A DNA stretch of 64,000 nt from Leptospira sp. (GTDB taxonomy: Bacteria > Spirochaetota > Leptospiria > Leptospirales > Leptospiraceae). The position numbers and the translations under genes are program-made. Where the stretch lies: the NCBI GenBank assembly GCA_027531445.1, contig JAPZRK010000058.1:1-64000 (forward strand), given 5' to 3'. Positions 1-9,476 of the stretch are shown here, one piece after another (the stretch's first letter is position 1; each line of letters begins with the position of its first letter). The notes beneath the pieces are model-generated. The model ran no database searches. It was not told the origin of the DNA and worked only from the letters and a program-made list of their open reading frames with translations.

Positions 1-40
1 TATGCTAGGTGTCAACGTGCGAAATTTTCCGTTCATTGTT

Positions 41-3000
41 ATGTGGAAACGTTGGAAGGATTCCACATGGGCTTTTTTCCTTTTTTTTCTCTTCACCCTC
101 CATTCCCTCTTTTCCCAGGCCACCATTCCGACTCTCCAGCTCACGGAGTATGATTCGAACCTGATGAGCGAGATCTACGGGCAGACCTATTTTATGAATT
201 CAGTCTCGGCATGGGAAGAGACGGTGAAATACTACCAAGGACTCATCCGTGCGGCATGGGAGTCTTCCGCCGACCAAGCGATCTACGATTATGTGGATAG
301 CATCACGATGAGTGATACGTATAATGATGTTGCGGCTTACAAAGAATATGTGGAGACAGCGCTCCGTTCCCAACAAGAAGCGGCAATGAACACTTGGGAA
401 GAACAGGCGAATTTGGATCTGCTTAGCAATAAGAATGAATACCTAGCACGTCTTATGACAGGTAGAGTGGATGAGATCTATCTCGACCGTTTGACGGTCC
501 AAAGTGGTATGGCAACGCAGATTCAGTCGGCAAGGACATCTTGGGAGAATTCCATTTCTGATCAGTATTTCCAAGGGATCAATGAATTCAGCGCAGGTGC
601 CAACCAAATCCAAAACAATTATGAACAAACACTAGCTGCGTTAGATGCTTCGGATGCCGTATTTCAAAACAATTTACAACAAATCGATTTGTATAAAAAA
701 AATGTAGAGACGGCGATATCATCGATGTTGACTGGATTTCAAACGGATTTGGACACGGCATGCAACAGTTCCATCGATTGTGCCTACCGTTATGCAAATC
801 AGGGTTCTTTGAATAACGCTGGTCAATTATTACAAAAGTACATTACAGACATCAAAGCTGAGTTAAACAAACCAGCAACGGAAACAACATTTTCGCTAAC
901 GAATCTTTCTAAACAGATCAATACTTTCTTGAGTGACCAAAGGGTATTTGCCAATGGGAAATCCAATACTTACGACAAACTCACCTACACCTTCCAGACG
1001 GGAATTACACCCAAAATCATAGAGGAACAGTCCTTACAAAACGTAAGTTTGCTCGACCAAAAAACAAATGATGTGCGGTATCTGAATTTTGATTATTGGA
1101 GTCTACTCAATGGAGAAACCCAATGGAGCACACTTCCCGACCGAGAGTTTACTTTAGAAACAATTGGCGGTTATTCCAGAAATGGAACGGCAGACATTGT
1201 CAATGCGATCTTGAACAAAGGGACATTTCCTACAGAACAAGCAAGTATCAAACACTTGATTCAGAGTAAATTGGGGTCGGGCCAAACGATCCAAGGTGAT
1301 GTTATGTTTAATCTACTTACCAAAGATAAATCTTTAGGCAATAAACATATCGCTGGAGACCGACTTGCATGGGTGTCTGTGAGCAAGGGAGCTTTTGATT
1401 GTGGATTTGGATGCAGTGATGCCTCACAAGCTTTCCAAGGTAATATGTTAGTTGATCAGGCTCAAGGTGTAAATTACCAGGTCTACCGAGTCAATCGACC
1501 AGGTTTTTATAACGAATACAGAATGGATCATATCACATACGCCATCAAATACAATGTGCATGATGCAACTAGCGAAAGTCATGCTACTTATTGGAAGGGC
1601 ATCTCCGGTTCCATGGGCAAACAATTCGATTCGTATTCAAAGGAAATCACACCGGCAATCAGTGCATGGGAAACCCAAGTCAATGAATACCAAAATTTTT
1701 ATAACACTTGGAAAATCGAAGCAACGCAGGCCCGACTTCAGGCAAAAGTGGATTTTGAATCTTCTATGGCAAGTTTGGACACAAACCGACAAACATGGAT
1801 GGCAAAGATCCAAGACGAATACCAAGCGGGCTCAACCAATTGGACAGAATTAGAAAGCAAATCCAGATCCGTTGCGGATGCAAGCGCACTCGCCTCTCTG
1901 CAATCAAATATACAAACCGCGATGGCTCCTCCTACACTTACTACAGGTGTAAGCCAGGTGTTGGAATCTTATCAGTCTTCATTAAACACTTTGAGTGCCC
2001 GCGAAGTTGGTAATACTTCTCTTTTTGATGCCGCCAATACAAAATCCATTGCCACATCGATAAGCATAGGCGGAAAGGACATCTCACAGATATTCCAACT
2101 AACAACCAATGGCATCTACCAGTATTCTCAACTGATGTCCATAAACGAAAACAATGATCGTTCCGCTGTGGCAGAACAGGAAAAAATACTGAACCAACAA
2201 GTTTACGGGATTCGTTGGGATTCTCGTGCAGTGGCAAAGTTTGGAGACGATGGGCAATACACGGGAGATGCAAAATTCAAAGACATTCTAAAAGATCTCA
2301 CAAATTCCAAAAAGTATGAATCAACCATCGCCGCATGTAATGCGGCAAATGACGCTACCAGAAATTGTTTTAACGAAGCACATGCGGATGCTCTGAAAAA
2401 ATTGAAGGATATTGATGCCAATTTAGAATTCCAGGATGGAATGATTGTCAAATCCTTCGACATGGAAAATCGAATCAAATTGAACCTCTTTAACAAAGAA
2501 GAATTTGCGGCTCTCTCCAAGGCAGACCAAGCAAGGGCTGGTTCATGTTATGCGAATCCAGCAAGCTGTGGCGATCTGCTAAGAAAGGATTTTGATTTAA
2601 CGTTTGATAAAAACACAAAATTGGTGACCCTTTCTAAATTGATCAATAATGGGAGGGTCGAAGGCAAAAACGAAAAGGGAGAATATTTCTCAGGTAAAGA
2701 AACTCAAAGTCGTTCTTTTACCTTGGCGAGTGTAAAACCCGTCACCGCTCCCAAAAACAAAGATCTATTCGATGTTTGGGGGAATGAGGATTGGAAAGAT
2801 GTAAGCGCCCAAGCAAATGATGTGATGAACCAGTTCTTCTCCAAAAGTTTAACTGAAGATAATAAAGCCATTTCCTTTGCTACAACAAACATTCGTTCGG
2901 TAGAAAGCACCAATGAACGGAAATTCCAAAAAGAAAAACAAGCACGTGAAGCCCACGACTCTCTAGTCAAAGACCTGCTAATCGCCTACATCTCTGGTGG

Positions 3001-6000
3001 TATGGCTGGTGTTAAGGGTGCCATCAAAAACAAAGTCGAAGATCAAATCAATACAGGTCTTGCAGAAGCCTGGGCACGTGCTACGGGTGCGGATGATGAC
3101 CAGATAGCCATGTTATCGCAGGCAGTAAGCTTTATGCGTGGGAAGATGGCGGAGAAAAAGATCAAGTCGCAACAATCTATGAATAACTTACAAAATGCAG
3201 GAACGGCTCTTGTGGCAACAGCCGCCGCATTTGGAAATAGCTTTGTTCAATTTGGTGCGAGTATGGCGGCGATGAGGTCGGGCAATTTCGCCGCGGCTGG
3301 AGCTTCATTCACGAATGGAGTCAGATCAATGGGCCAAGGATTTACGACGATGGGTAATGTCGCAACTTCGCTTGTTGCCACCACGCAAAGCCAAATTGCA
3401 ACGGGTCTCTTTCTTGCAGGCGGGAACACCATCGCAACGGGAACCGCCGTGGGAGCTTACCGCGAAATCGCAGGAGATGCCGCCGCGGATCACTTGAACA
3501 ATCAGATCTCAGGAAGACAGTCTCGACTAGCGGAGATTAAATCCCAAAGAGAGTCAATCCTTCAATCAGCAGTAACAACTGCCGCGGCAACAGCGACAGG
3601 ACTTCCTGCGGAAGTGATTGGGAATATGATTACGGATTATAAGGGTAAAAAGGAAGCAAGGGCTGTGAGACGTGCCGTAGACGCAAATCCAGTGGCTGGA
3701 GTTGCCAGTCGTATAGCATCTGCTACACTAGGTGTGTATAAGACGGCAGTTGTGGCAATGGGAATGCCTGATCGCAAAATTGCACGTGCACTGGCTGATG
3801 GGAATGCAATCGCGTTTAGCGGTATCACAGACAGACGTTTCCAACAGGCAAATCTAGCATTTGCGAGCCAAGCGCTGGGAATGCAAACTCCAGGCACAAG
3901 TTATACAAGTTCTACTCCCTCTGATGAAAAAGGAATCGTCAAAGAACTCGGACAACGTATGCTCGTAGACCGGCTTTCTGTCGGGATGTCTGCCGACGAG
4001 AAAGCAGTGTTAAACGCCGCCATCCGAGGGCAAGTGAGTAAATCCGAACAAAAGAAAGCGGAAAGAAAAGCACAAACAGCCGCTATTCGTTCGACGGTAA
4101 TTACAGCAGTTACAATGGGTGCCGGTTCAAAGTTTAAGTCATTGAGCAAAGCGCAACAGGCTTTATTCAAGGGCTCAGAAAAACTTTTTAAGGCATCCGT
4201 AAACCTAGTTGTTCAAACGGTAGATGGATCCCGTAATGGGAAAGAAGGAGCACTCGCTGGTTTTGCAAACGGCGCCATTGGAATGCTAACAGCAAATGGT
4301 AATTTGGATTTTGCGAGTGCAGTTCGTGATAATGCTGGAAACTTAATACAAGGTGCGACACTAGGACTTGGTGTTACCTATGACAGAAAAGCCGGTTGGG
4401 GTGGGATGATTGGAGTCGGTGGAGACCGAACGAATGCGAGCATCTCCTTCTCCCAGGAAGGGAATACAACTGTGAACGGATCGGCACAAACACATATTGA
4501 GGGCGTTCAGCTAACAGCGTCTTCGACGACAAATGGCTCAACAACTATAGGCGCAGCGTTCAACCCATCCAATGAAGGTCCACGACGAGGCCAAAACTAT
4601 AGCATCAATTATGATACAGACAATGGTCAATTCTCTGGAACGGCCGGATATACCGATCCAAACTCTGGAGCGGGCTTTACCACCAACGTAGATGCAAATG
4701 GGGTTTCTTTGTCGACTCAGTATAACGGAGTAAATGTGGCAACCGTTAGCAATAATGGATTCCAATATGACGAGTTCAATTGGGCAGAACAGAATATAAA
4801 TCTTGCACAGGATATGACGGGAGATGCGGAACGGGCGCAGAAGGCAAGGGAGACCTTGCTAAAAAAAGGGCTTAAAGCTGATGCAATCGACTCGCTCTCT
4901 CCTGCCGATAGGGAAAGTCTCGCAGAATCATTTAACGAAATCGACGACAACAATCGATTGGTCTCTGCAGATTCGATCGCGAGCTCAGCGTTAGCTGTTA
5001 TCGGAGGCAGTGCGGCATTGTTCGGATTTATGGGATTTGCAGGGAATAGAACTGGGTCAGGGCAGACACCGACGAATACGAATGCAAATGGACCGGTTGT
5101 GGGAAGAAAGCCGAAAAGAGAGGAGAATGGTGATACCGATAGTAATCCTACAAAACCGTCTAAACCTCCGAAGTGGCGGGAACAGCAAAAGCTGTCAGCG
5201 AATCCAGACGGAAAGGCAGGAGAAGCAAAACCTGGACAACCAAAATCTCCAGAAAAGCCAAAGGCGCCAGAGCCAGATGATGGGGGAAAACCAAAGCTAC
5301 AAGTAAAGAGCTACCAAGAGATCAAAACAGGCTTACTTTCCACAATGCCTGCTCAACTCAAAGATTCGGTCACGAAACAATTCTACAAAGAACTGTCTGG
5401 GAAAGAAGTCGATATGTTAGCTGCTTCCGAAAGTACATCTAGAAAAAATATTGGGGATGAGAAACGAAAAATAGAGGCAGACAAAAAGACAATAGAACGC
5501 TGGTCAGATGGTGGTAAAATCACAAAGGAAAAAGATCTAATCGCCAGAGGCGTTGAGGAAAAATTACGATCAACAGATTATTCAAAAGTATTAGAAAAAC
5601 AAAAACAAATTGATGCAGAAAGAGCAGGTTTTATCGATATCGCAAAAGGAAAAAATCTATTAGAAGTCAATGAGCTTAAAGATAGAAATATTGATTTCCA
5701 AACGGACATGATTGCAACAACAGCAGAGGCATATTCTCGCGCAGTGGATGCAGGGCAGATGACGCATGGCGAAGCAGAAACTCTGTTAAAAGAGCATGCG
5801 CAGAGTTTGGAAAGACAAAGAGATTTTGCCGTAAAGAATATTTCAAGCTCTACCTTTTTGAAGACAATTCAAAGCTTAAATGAAACTATTTTTCCGGGTG
5901 GAAAAACTGAAAAAGCAACTTACTACACTGCAACAGAAATTAAATCGACTTCCGATCGTTACCATCTTGGTAAGTTAAATTATGAATTGATCTCGCCAAA

Positions 6001-7285
6001 AGATCGAAATGCAATCGAAGCAAAATTGGAGAAAGCAGGACTCAAACCTCCAGCCGAAATGCTAAAGTCCACTCCAGAGATGAAGTCTGCCTACCAGGAT
6101 TTAGTAGTAAACTATGCTTTAAAAGAAAGACAAATTCTCGCCAAATCGCAAGAGTCTGCGATCAATCAAAAGAAACTCGAAAGTATAAAAAACTCGACAG
6201 TTAAAGAAGTGACTACGCAAGTCACCACATTGCAGAAAAGAGAAAAAGCTGCATTCGAAGTAAAGATTTCCTACAAAGATCCAGAGAGTGGACGAACGAT
6301 CACGAAGACTGTGGATAGTCGAGATACTTCTCTAACCACGGAACAATCAAAACTTGCAGAAAAGGCACTGGCAGAAAAGGAAGAAGCGAGAGTTCTCAAA
6401 GAACGTGACAAGGCAGAGGCGGAATGGAAAGCAACGAACGAGAGGATTTTGGATCAAAGAATCCTGGAAGCAGCTGCTGACGCAAGATTGACAGAATTAA
6501 CTAGAGTAACTGATGCTGATATGTTTGATGCTATTTCAGAAGAGTCTGATCCAGGGAAACGAGAAGCCTTACTAAAAGAGCGGAAAGAACAACTTATGCG
6601 GGAGCATGCGTCAGAAATTAAGGAGATAGAGTCGATCTCTGGCTATAAAATCGTTGATTCGTATGTCGAAAGGGCAAATACTATTTTCAAACAGACGCCT
6701 GACTTAAAATACTTATTATCCCTGGATACTGGAGAGTCCATAAAATTAGAAACTCTGTCAGACGCAGATGCAGCATACCTTCGTAGCAAATGGTGTGTGG
6801 CTGTCTCAACTTGGAATATGTTAAAGGGTAATTTCGGCGATGAAATACCAGATTTCATTCCATTTGTAAAAGAAATGCACGAGAAAGGATGGATCAACAA
6901 TTCGAATATGAAATTGAAAGCAACGAATAATATTGTGAACCATTATGCGAAGGAACATGGAAGAGCCTTCGATCGCGTTTCTCTTCAGAGTATAGCAAGT
7001 AGAGGAGAGCGATACGAGCAACTGGCGAAAGACTTAATCAAAAATAAACCGGAAGCCATCACCCTTCGAGTAAAAGAAGACGCAAACGAACATGGGCATA
7101 CGATTTCCATGTTTCGACTTCCGAATGGCACGTATAAGGTGGTTGATACCGCACAAACAAGTATCAATGGAACTATCTTTGATCCAGCGAATGTGGAAGG
7201 GTCGCCGTTGGTAGAAGAAATCTCAGGAAATAATCCTTACGCTAAATTGCCTCCCAAAGGATATGATTATGTTAAAAATAAATAG
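41..7285 (+). CDS. TIGR04388-type giant secreted protein with cysteine-peptidase-like C-terminal tip
   Basis: An exported protein of about 2414 aa resembling the Leptospira 'longest protein' family TIGR04388. I start it at the ATG at 41, because a signal peptide (MWKRWKDSTW, then a Phe/Leu core ending LFSQA) begins there; an ATG at 2 is also in frame and an earlier start outside the window cannot be excluded. Order of parts: long helical N-terminal region, Ala/Gly-rich segment (about nt 3180-3500), Gly/Ser/Thr-rich beta-like region (about 4360-4780), a hydrophobic stretch (about 4975-5045), a Pro/Lys linker (about 5050-5300), a charged coiled-coil-like region, and a globular tip from about 6640. 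The tip has C2252 (KWCVAV), H2353 (GHTISM) and D2369 (VVDTAQ), the order and spacing of a papain/C39-like triad. Core plus variable enzymatic tip suggests a polymorphic toxin. The family call is fairly firm; the enzyme and toxin roles are inference. Confidence 0.8.
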   Translation: MWKRWKDSTWAFFLFFLFTLHSLFSQATIPTLQLTEYDSNLMSEIYGQTYFMNSVSAWEETVKYYQGLIRAAWESSADQAIYDYVDSITMSDTYNDVAAYKEYVETALRSQQEAAMNTWEEQANLDLLSNKNEYLARLMTGRVDEIYLDRLTVQSGMATQIQSARTSWENSISDQYFQGINEFSAGANQIQNNYEQTLAALDASDAVFQNNLQQIDLYKKNVETAISSMLTGFQTDLDTACNSSIDCAYRYANQGSLNNAGQLLQKYITDIKAELNKPATETTFSLTNLSKQINTFLSDQRVFANGKSNTYDKLTYTFQTGITPKIIEEQSLQNVSLLDQKTNDVRYLNFDYWSLLNGETQWSTLPDREFTLETIGGYSRNGTADIVNAILNKGTFPTEQASIKHLIQSKLGSGQTIQGDVMFNLLTKDKSLGNKHIAGDRLAWVSVSKGAFDCGFGCSDASQAFQGNMLVDQAQGVNYQVYRVNRPGFYNEYRMDHITYAIKYNVHDATSESHATYWKGISGSMGKQFDSYSKEITPAISAWETQVNEYQNFYNTWKIEATQARLQAKVDFESSMASLDTNRQTWMAKIQDEYQAGSTNWTELESKSRSVADASALASLQSNIQTAMAPPTLTTGVSQVLESYQSSLNTLSAREVGNTSLFDAANTKSIATSISIGGKDISQIFQLTTNGIYQYSQLMSINENNDRSAVAEQEKILNQQVYGIRWDSRAVAKFGDDGQYTGDAKFKDILKDLTNSKKYESTIAACNAANDATRNCFNEAHADALKKLKDIDANLEFQDGMIVKSFDMENRIKLNLFNKEEFAALSKADQARAGSCYANPASCGDLLRKDFDLTFDKNTKLVTLSKLINNGRVEGKNEKGEYFSGKETQSRSFTLASVKPVTAPKNKDLFDVWGNEDWKDVSAQANDVMNQFFSKSLTEDNKAISFATTNIRSVESTNERKFQKEKQAREAHDSLVKDLLIAYISGGMAGVKGAIKNKVEDQINTGLAEAWARATGADDDQIAMLSQAVSFMRGKMAEKKIKSQQSMNNLQNAGTALVATAAAFGNSFVQFGASMAAMRSGNFAAAGASFTNGVRSMGQGFTTMGNVATSLVATTQSQIATGLFLAGGNTIATGTAVGAYREIAGDAAADHLNNQISGRQSRLAEIKSQRESILQSAVTTAAATATGLPAEVIGNMITDYKGKKEARAVRRAVDANPVAGVASRIASATLGVYKTAVVAMGMPDRKIARALADGNAIAFSGITDRRFQQANLAFASQALGMQTPGTSYTSSTPSDEKGIVKELGQRMLVDRLSVGMSADEKAVLNAAIRGQVSKSEQKKAERKAQTAAIRSTVITAVTMGAGSKFKSLSKAQQALFKGSEKLFKASVNLVVQTVDGSRNGKEGALAGFANGAIGMLTANGNLDFASAVRDNAGNLIQGATLGLGVTYDRKAGWGGMIGVGGDRTNASISFSQEGNTTVNGSAQTHIEGVQLTASSTTNGSTTIGAAFNPSNEGPRRGQNYSINYDTDNGQFSGTAGYTDPNSGAGFTTNVDANGVSLSTQYNGVNVATVSNNGFQYDEFNWAEQNINLAQDMTGDAERAQKARETLLKKGLKADAIDSLSPADRESLAESFNEIDDNNRLVSADSIASSALAVIGGSAALFGFMGFAGNRTGSGQTPTNTNANGPVVGRKPKREENGDTDSNPTKPSKPPKWREQQKLSANPDGKAGEAKPGQPKSPEKPKAPEPDDGGKPKLQVKSYQEIKTGLLSTMPAQLKDSVTKQFYKELSGKEVDMLAASESTSRKNIGDEKRKIEADKKTIERWSDGGKITKEKDLIARGVEEKLRSTDYSKVLEKQKQIDAERAGFIDIAKGKNLLEVNELKDRNIDFQTDMIATTAEAYSRAVDAGQMTHGEAETLLKEHAQSLERQRDFAVKNISSSTFLKTIQSLNETIFPGGKTEKATYYTATEIKSTSDRYHLGKLNYELISPKDRNAIEAKLEKAGLKPPAEMLKSTPEMKSAYQDLVVNYALKERQILAKSQESAINQKKLESIKNSTVKEVTTQVTTLQKREKAAFEVKISYKDPESGRTITKTVDSRDTSLTTEQSKLAEKALAEKEEARVLKERDKAEAEWKATNERILDQRILEAAADARLTELTRVTDADMFDAISEESDPGKREALLKERKEQLMREHASEIKEIESISGYKIVDSYVERANTIFKQTPDLKYLLSLDTGESIKLETLSDADAAYLRSKWCVAVSTWNMLKGNFGDEIPDFIPFVKEMHEKGWINNSNMKLKATNNIVNHYAKEHGRAFDRVSLQSIASRGERYEQLAKDLIKNKPEAITLRVKEDANEHGHTISMFRLPNGTYKVVDTAQTSINGTIFDPANVEGSPLVEEISGNNPYAKLPPKGYDYVKNK
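7158..7192 (+). repeat. 35-bp exact direct repeat, copy 1 (inside giant gene tip)
   Basis: These 35 bp encode the SINGTIFDPAN segment near the C-terminus of the giant protein and occur identically at 8029-8063. The similarity continues, degraded, to the stop codon in both places. This shows that the 3' end of the gene was duplicated or that a former tip was displaced. Confidence 0.9.
7254..7271 (+). promoter_or_regulatory. Ribosome binding site and start embedded in the end of the giant gene
   Basis: An AAAGGA motif lies inside the last codons of the giant gene, followed by ATG ATT ATG. The second ATG (7269) has about 7 nt spacing from AGGA, so it is the likelier start of the downstream lipoprotein; the first ATG (7263) is too close. 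The overlap implies translational coupling. The same arrangement recurs at 8125-8142. Confidence 0.6.
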
Positions 7286-8027
7286 TTCATTCAAAAATTT
7301 ACTCTCAAAAGCCATTCTTTTAAGTTGTATCTATATCAACTTTGACTGCAATCGCAAACTAGACCTTCCATTGGATGAAATGAAAGCAGCTGTTATTTTA
7401 GAAGAGAAAGGTTATAAGATAAATCAAAAAACTTTAAAGTCAGGACAGCATATACATACGATTGAAATTGGTTTAAAAACAAAATATGAAAAACAGGATT
7501 TATCCGCAATATGTGACATCCCGACCCTCAAAAACCTATCCTTTGACGGTATCAATTTCCCAGAGATATCTGAAGATGCACTTTTAAGTTGTGGCAAAAG
7601 TAATATAAATAACTTTATTTTTGGAAATGTAAAGTTTCAGAATGATAGTTTTTGCTCTCTTTTAAAAAAGAAAGAGAATTCAGAATTGAAGCTATCTTTT
7701 TATTACTCTATGATCAATCAAGAGCAAATACGATGTATCTCCGAAATTGAAACTTTAACAAATCTTGGACTTGATGGCGATTTAAATATTACAGACGATG
7801 ACTTCTGTGCCTTTTCCAAAAAATCAAAAAATTTAACATTTCTTCGGCTTAACTATTCGAATTTGGGGAAAAAAAGTATGGAGTGCATATTGAATTTTCC
7901 AAAATTAACAAGCGTCATGTTGCAAGACTGGAAAAATGTCCCAAGCGCAGAGCATTTTAAAACAATGGAAGAATACGAAGAAAAGTATGGTCGAAAGATT
8001 GAGAAATTGATCAATGATACGTATTGA
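7269..8027 (+). CDS. Probable lipoprotein with leucine-rich-like repeats (candidate immunity protein)
   Basis: A 252-aa protein of unknown function. The N-terminus is a signal peptide with a loose lipobox (INFDC), so it is probably a lipoprotein. The body has spaced leucines in a repeating pattern resembling degenerate leucine-rich repeats (for example LTNLGLDGDLNI and LTFLRLNYSNL), several conserved cysteines, and an end of the form EYEEKYGRKIE. It overlaps the 3' end of the giant gene and is a paralogue of the 8140-8934 gene, which likewise follows a copy of that gene's end. Position and pairing suggest an immunity or partner protein for the cysteine-peptidase-like tip; no sequence motif proves this. 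Confidence 0.7.
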   Translation: MLKINSSFKNLLSKAILLSCIYINFDCNRKLDLPLDEMKAAVILEEKGYKINQKTLKSGQHIHTIEIGLKTKYEKQDLSAICDIPTLKNLSFDGINFPEISEDALLSCGKSNINNFIFGNVKFQNDSFCSLLKKKENSELKLSFYYSMINQEQIRCISEIETLTNLGLDGDLNITDDDFCAFSKKSKNLTFLRLNYSNLGKKSMECILNFPKLTSVMLQDWKNVPSAEHFKTMEEYEEKYGRKIEKLINDTY

Positions 8028-8028
8028 C

Positions 8029-8063
8029 CAAGTATCAATGGAACTATCTTTGATCCAGCGAAT
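8029..8063 (+). repeat. 35-bp exact direct repeat, copy 2 (in the displaced tail)
   Basis: Identical to 7158-7192. Downstream of it the two copies diverge but stay in the same reading frame and both end in the GGATATGATTATG start junction. Confidence 0.9.
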
Positions 8064-8150
8064 TTGAAATGGTCGCGATTGCGAAATGGCGAGGATAGAT
8101 TAAACCCTTATAAAGAACTTGTTCCAAAAGGATATGATTATGTCAAATAA
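8029..8150 (+). pseudogene. Displaced C-terminal remnant of a giant-protein tip
   Basis: In the frame of codon AGT at 8031 this encodes SINGTIFDPANLKWSR, then about 20 more residues ending in PKGYDYVK and a stop. It matches the last 40 residues of the intact giant protein (SINGTIFDPAN ... PPKGYDYVKNK). It has no start codon, signal peptide or catalytic residues, and begins 2 nt after the stop of the first lipoprotein gene. It is an orphan tail of a former tip, kept directly in front of the second lipoprotein gene, whose start and RBS it carries. Confidence 0.85.
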
Positions 8151-8934
8151 CCAGTATATTCAATTAGCTACTGCTAGTGTTTTATCGTCAATTTGCTTAA
8201 TATTTTTTTCATGCAAAGGGAGCAAGACATACAAAGATTTTAAGGATGAGGCTGAGTTGAATCAATTTTTAACTGCGAGAGGATATATCATCAAGACTAA
8301 TGGCGGAAAATCGGCTGGGCAAATTGAATCAGTAAAGATAACTAAGTCTACACTTTATGAAAGTGGAGATTTTAAAATTATTTGCACAATTCCTACGTTG
8401 AAACAAATCGTATTTGAGTCTGCAGACGTTCATAATCTCAGAGAAGATGGTCTTAGTTTCTGTGCAAATATCTCTGGTTTGGAATTTTATTTTCGAAAAG
8501 TTAAACTAAACGAAGAGCAAATTTGTGAGATTTCAGAAAAGACTAGAGAGTCTAAACCATCGTTCTATTTTTCAAACACAAACTTAAATGATAATATGCT
8601 CAACTGTTTGATGAAAATACATACTATGCAATCGTTTGGAGCAGATGTTGCCTATGAAATCACAGAGGATGCTGTATGTAAATTATCCCAGAAAATCACA
8701 TCCGTAACCTACTTTGGTTTAAGTGAAGCTCCTTTTTCTAGAAGAGCGCTCGAGTGTATTTTTTCTTTGCCAAATCTTAATTTTGTTTTCCTACAGCACT
8801 GGTCGCAAGTTCCTGGTCAAGAGATATATGATTTACTCCATGAATATGAGAATCGACACGGACGAAAGTTAGAAAGCGTTATCGATGATCCAACTAGCAT
8901 AGATAGTACAGTGTGGCCCAAGGAAAATCAGTAA
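8140..8934 (+). CDS. Lipoprotein, paralogue of the 7269-8027 protein
   Basis: A 264-aa lipoprotein with a clear lipobox (LIFFSC) after a hydrophobic N-terminus. I choose ATG 8140 because AAAAGGA sits about 7 nt upstream; an ATG at 8134 and an in-frame one at 8119 also exist. It shares layout and motifs with the preceding lipoprotein: spaced leucines and isoleucines, several matching cysteines, and an ending HEYENRHGRKLE against EEYEEKYGRKIE. It follows a displaced toxin-tip tail, so it looks like the retained immunity gene of a former tip. Function is inferred from context only. Confidence 0.7.
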   Translation: MSNNQYIQLATASVLSSICLIFFSCKGSKTYKDFKDEAELNQFLTARGYIIKTNGGKSAGQIESVKITKSTLYESGDFKIICTIPTLKQIVFESADVHNLREDGLSFCANISGLEFYFRKVKLNEEQICEISEKTRESKPSFYFSNTNLNDNMLNCLMKIHTMQSFGADVAYEITEDAVCKLSQKITSVTYFGLSEAPFSRRALECIFSLPNLNFVFLQHWSQVPGQEIYDLLHEYENRHGRKLESVIDDPTSIDSTVWPKENQ

Positions 8935-9005
8935 TGCTTAATCAAGTAAGATGAGCCTCGCAAAAGCTACGATCTTATACATTTTGTTCGTTAAATCGTT
9001 AGTTG

Positions 9006-9174
9006 CCCCCGCACCAGCGATAGCAACGGAAATCCTTTGCGTAGCAAAGATTGGAGCGTATAGCGCGATCGGTTAGTTAGATGAAGTCACGATCTGCTAA
9101 CATATCCGAGGTGCCGGTCATAAACGATTAGCCTACCTCTGCGGGGTTTTATACGCAATACGTGTAAACCCCCA
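9006..9174 (+). repeat. Structured ~170-bp direct repeat, copy 1
   Basis: It runs from CCCCCGCACCAGCGATAG to the CGTGTAAACCCCCAC end and recurs at 11995-12164 with about a dozen substitutions by eye and no length change. It contains hairpins: TTTGC-gta-GCAAA with a flanking ATC/GAT pair, and TTTATACG-caata-CGTGTAAA. It sits shortly after the last gene of the first lipoprotein series. Together the two copies bracket about 2.8 kb of gene fragments and lipoproteins. Confidence 0.9.
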
Positions 9175-9279
9175 CCACGACACCACCTCACTCTCGTACG
9201 CCACGACACTACCCTCTAACCCTCACCCCCGCACTACCGGCACCGGCCCCACAACACAATCCCCCCACTCTCCGTTTCC
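9165..9279. repeat. C-rich, G-poor tract after repeat copy 1
   Basis: About 115 bp rich in CCCC, CCAC and CACC words on the plus strand. The block CCCTCTAACC is shared with the tract at 12155-12217, so the repeated unit probably extends beyond the conserved 170 bp. Confidence 0.6.
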
Positions 9280-9476
9280 AACTAACTCTTTTAATTTGGC
9301 AATCTCAATGATAGAGATCCTTTTTTTTATCGTTATACGCCACCATTCAATTTCATTCAATAACCATCTGAACCACCGAGAATGATCAAATCATTTTAAT
9401 CTTTGGTAAAGATTGTTTTGCAAAGCAAACGTATCGTTATCCTCGAACTCAGAATTACGAAGGCAGAAAAATCTAA

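Larger units (their letters stand above)
8935..9476. other. Non-coding stretch holding a structured repeat and a C-rich tract
   Basis: No convincing reading frame was seen here. The stretch contains copy 1 of the roughly 170-bp repeat (9006-9174), then a C-rich, G-poor tract (about 9165-9279), then AT-rich DNA with small inverted repeats such as ATCTTT-ggt-AAAGAT near 9400. Confidence 0.6.

Noticed and set aside
41..7285. Rhs, CdiA or autotransporter identity for the giant protein
   Set aside because: No YD repeats, hemagglutinin repeats or outer-membrane barrel domain were found; TIGR04388-type composition fits better.
9165..9279. A CRISPR array in the C-rich tract
   Set aside because: There is no regular repeat/spacer period and no cas gene.
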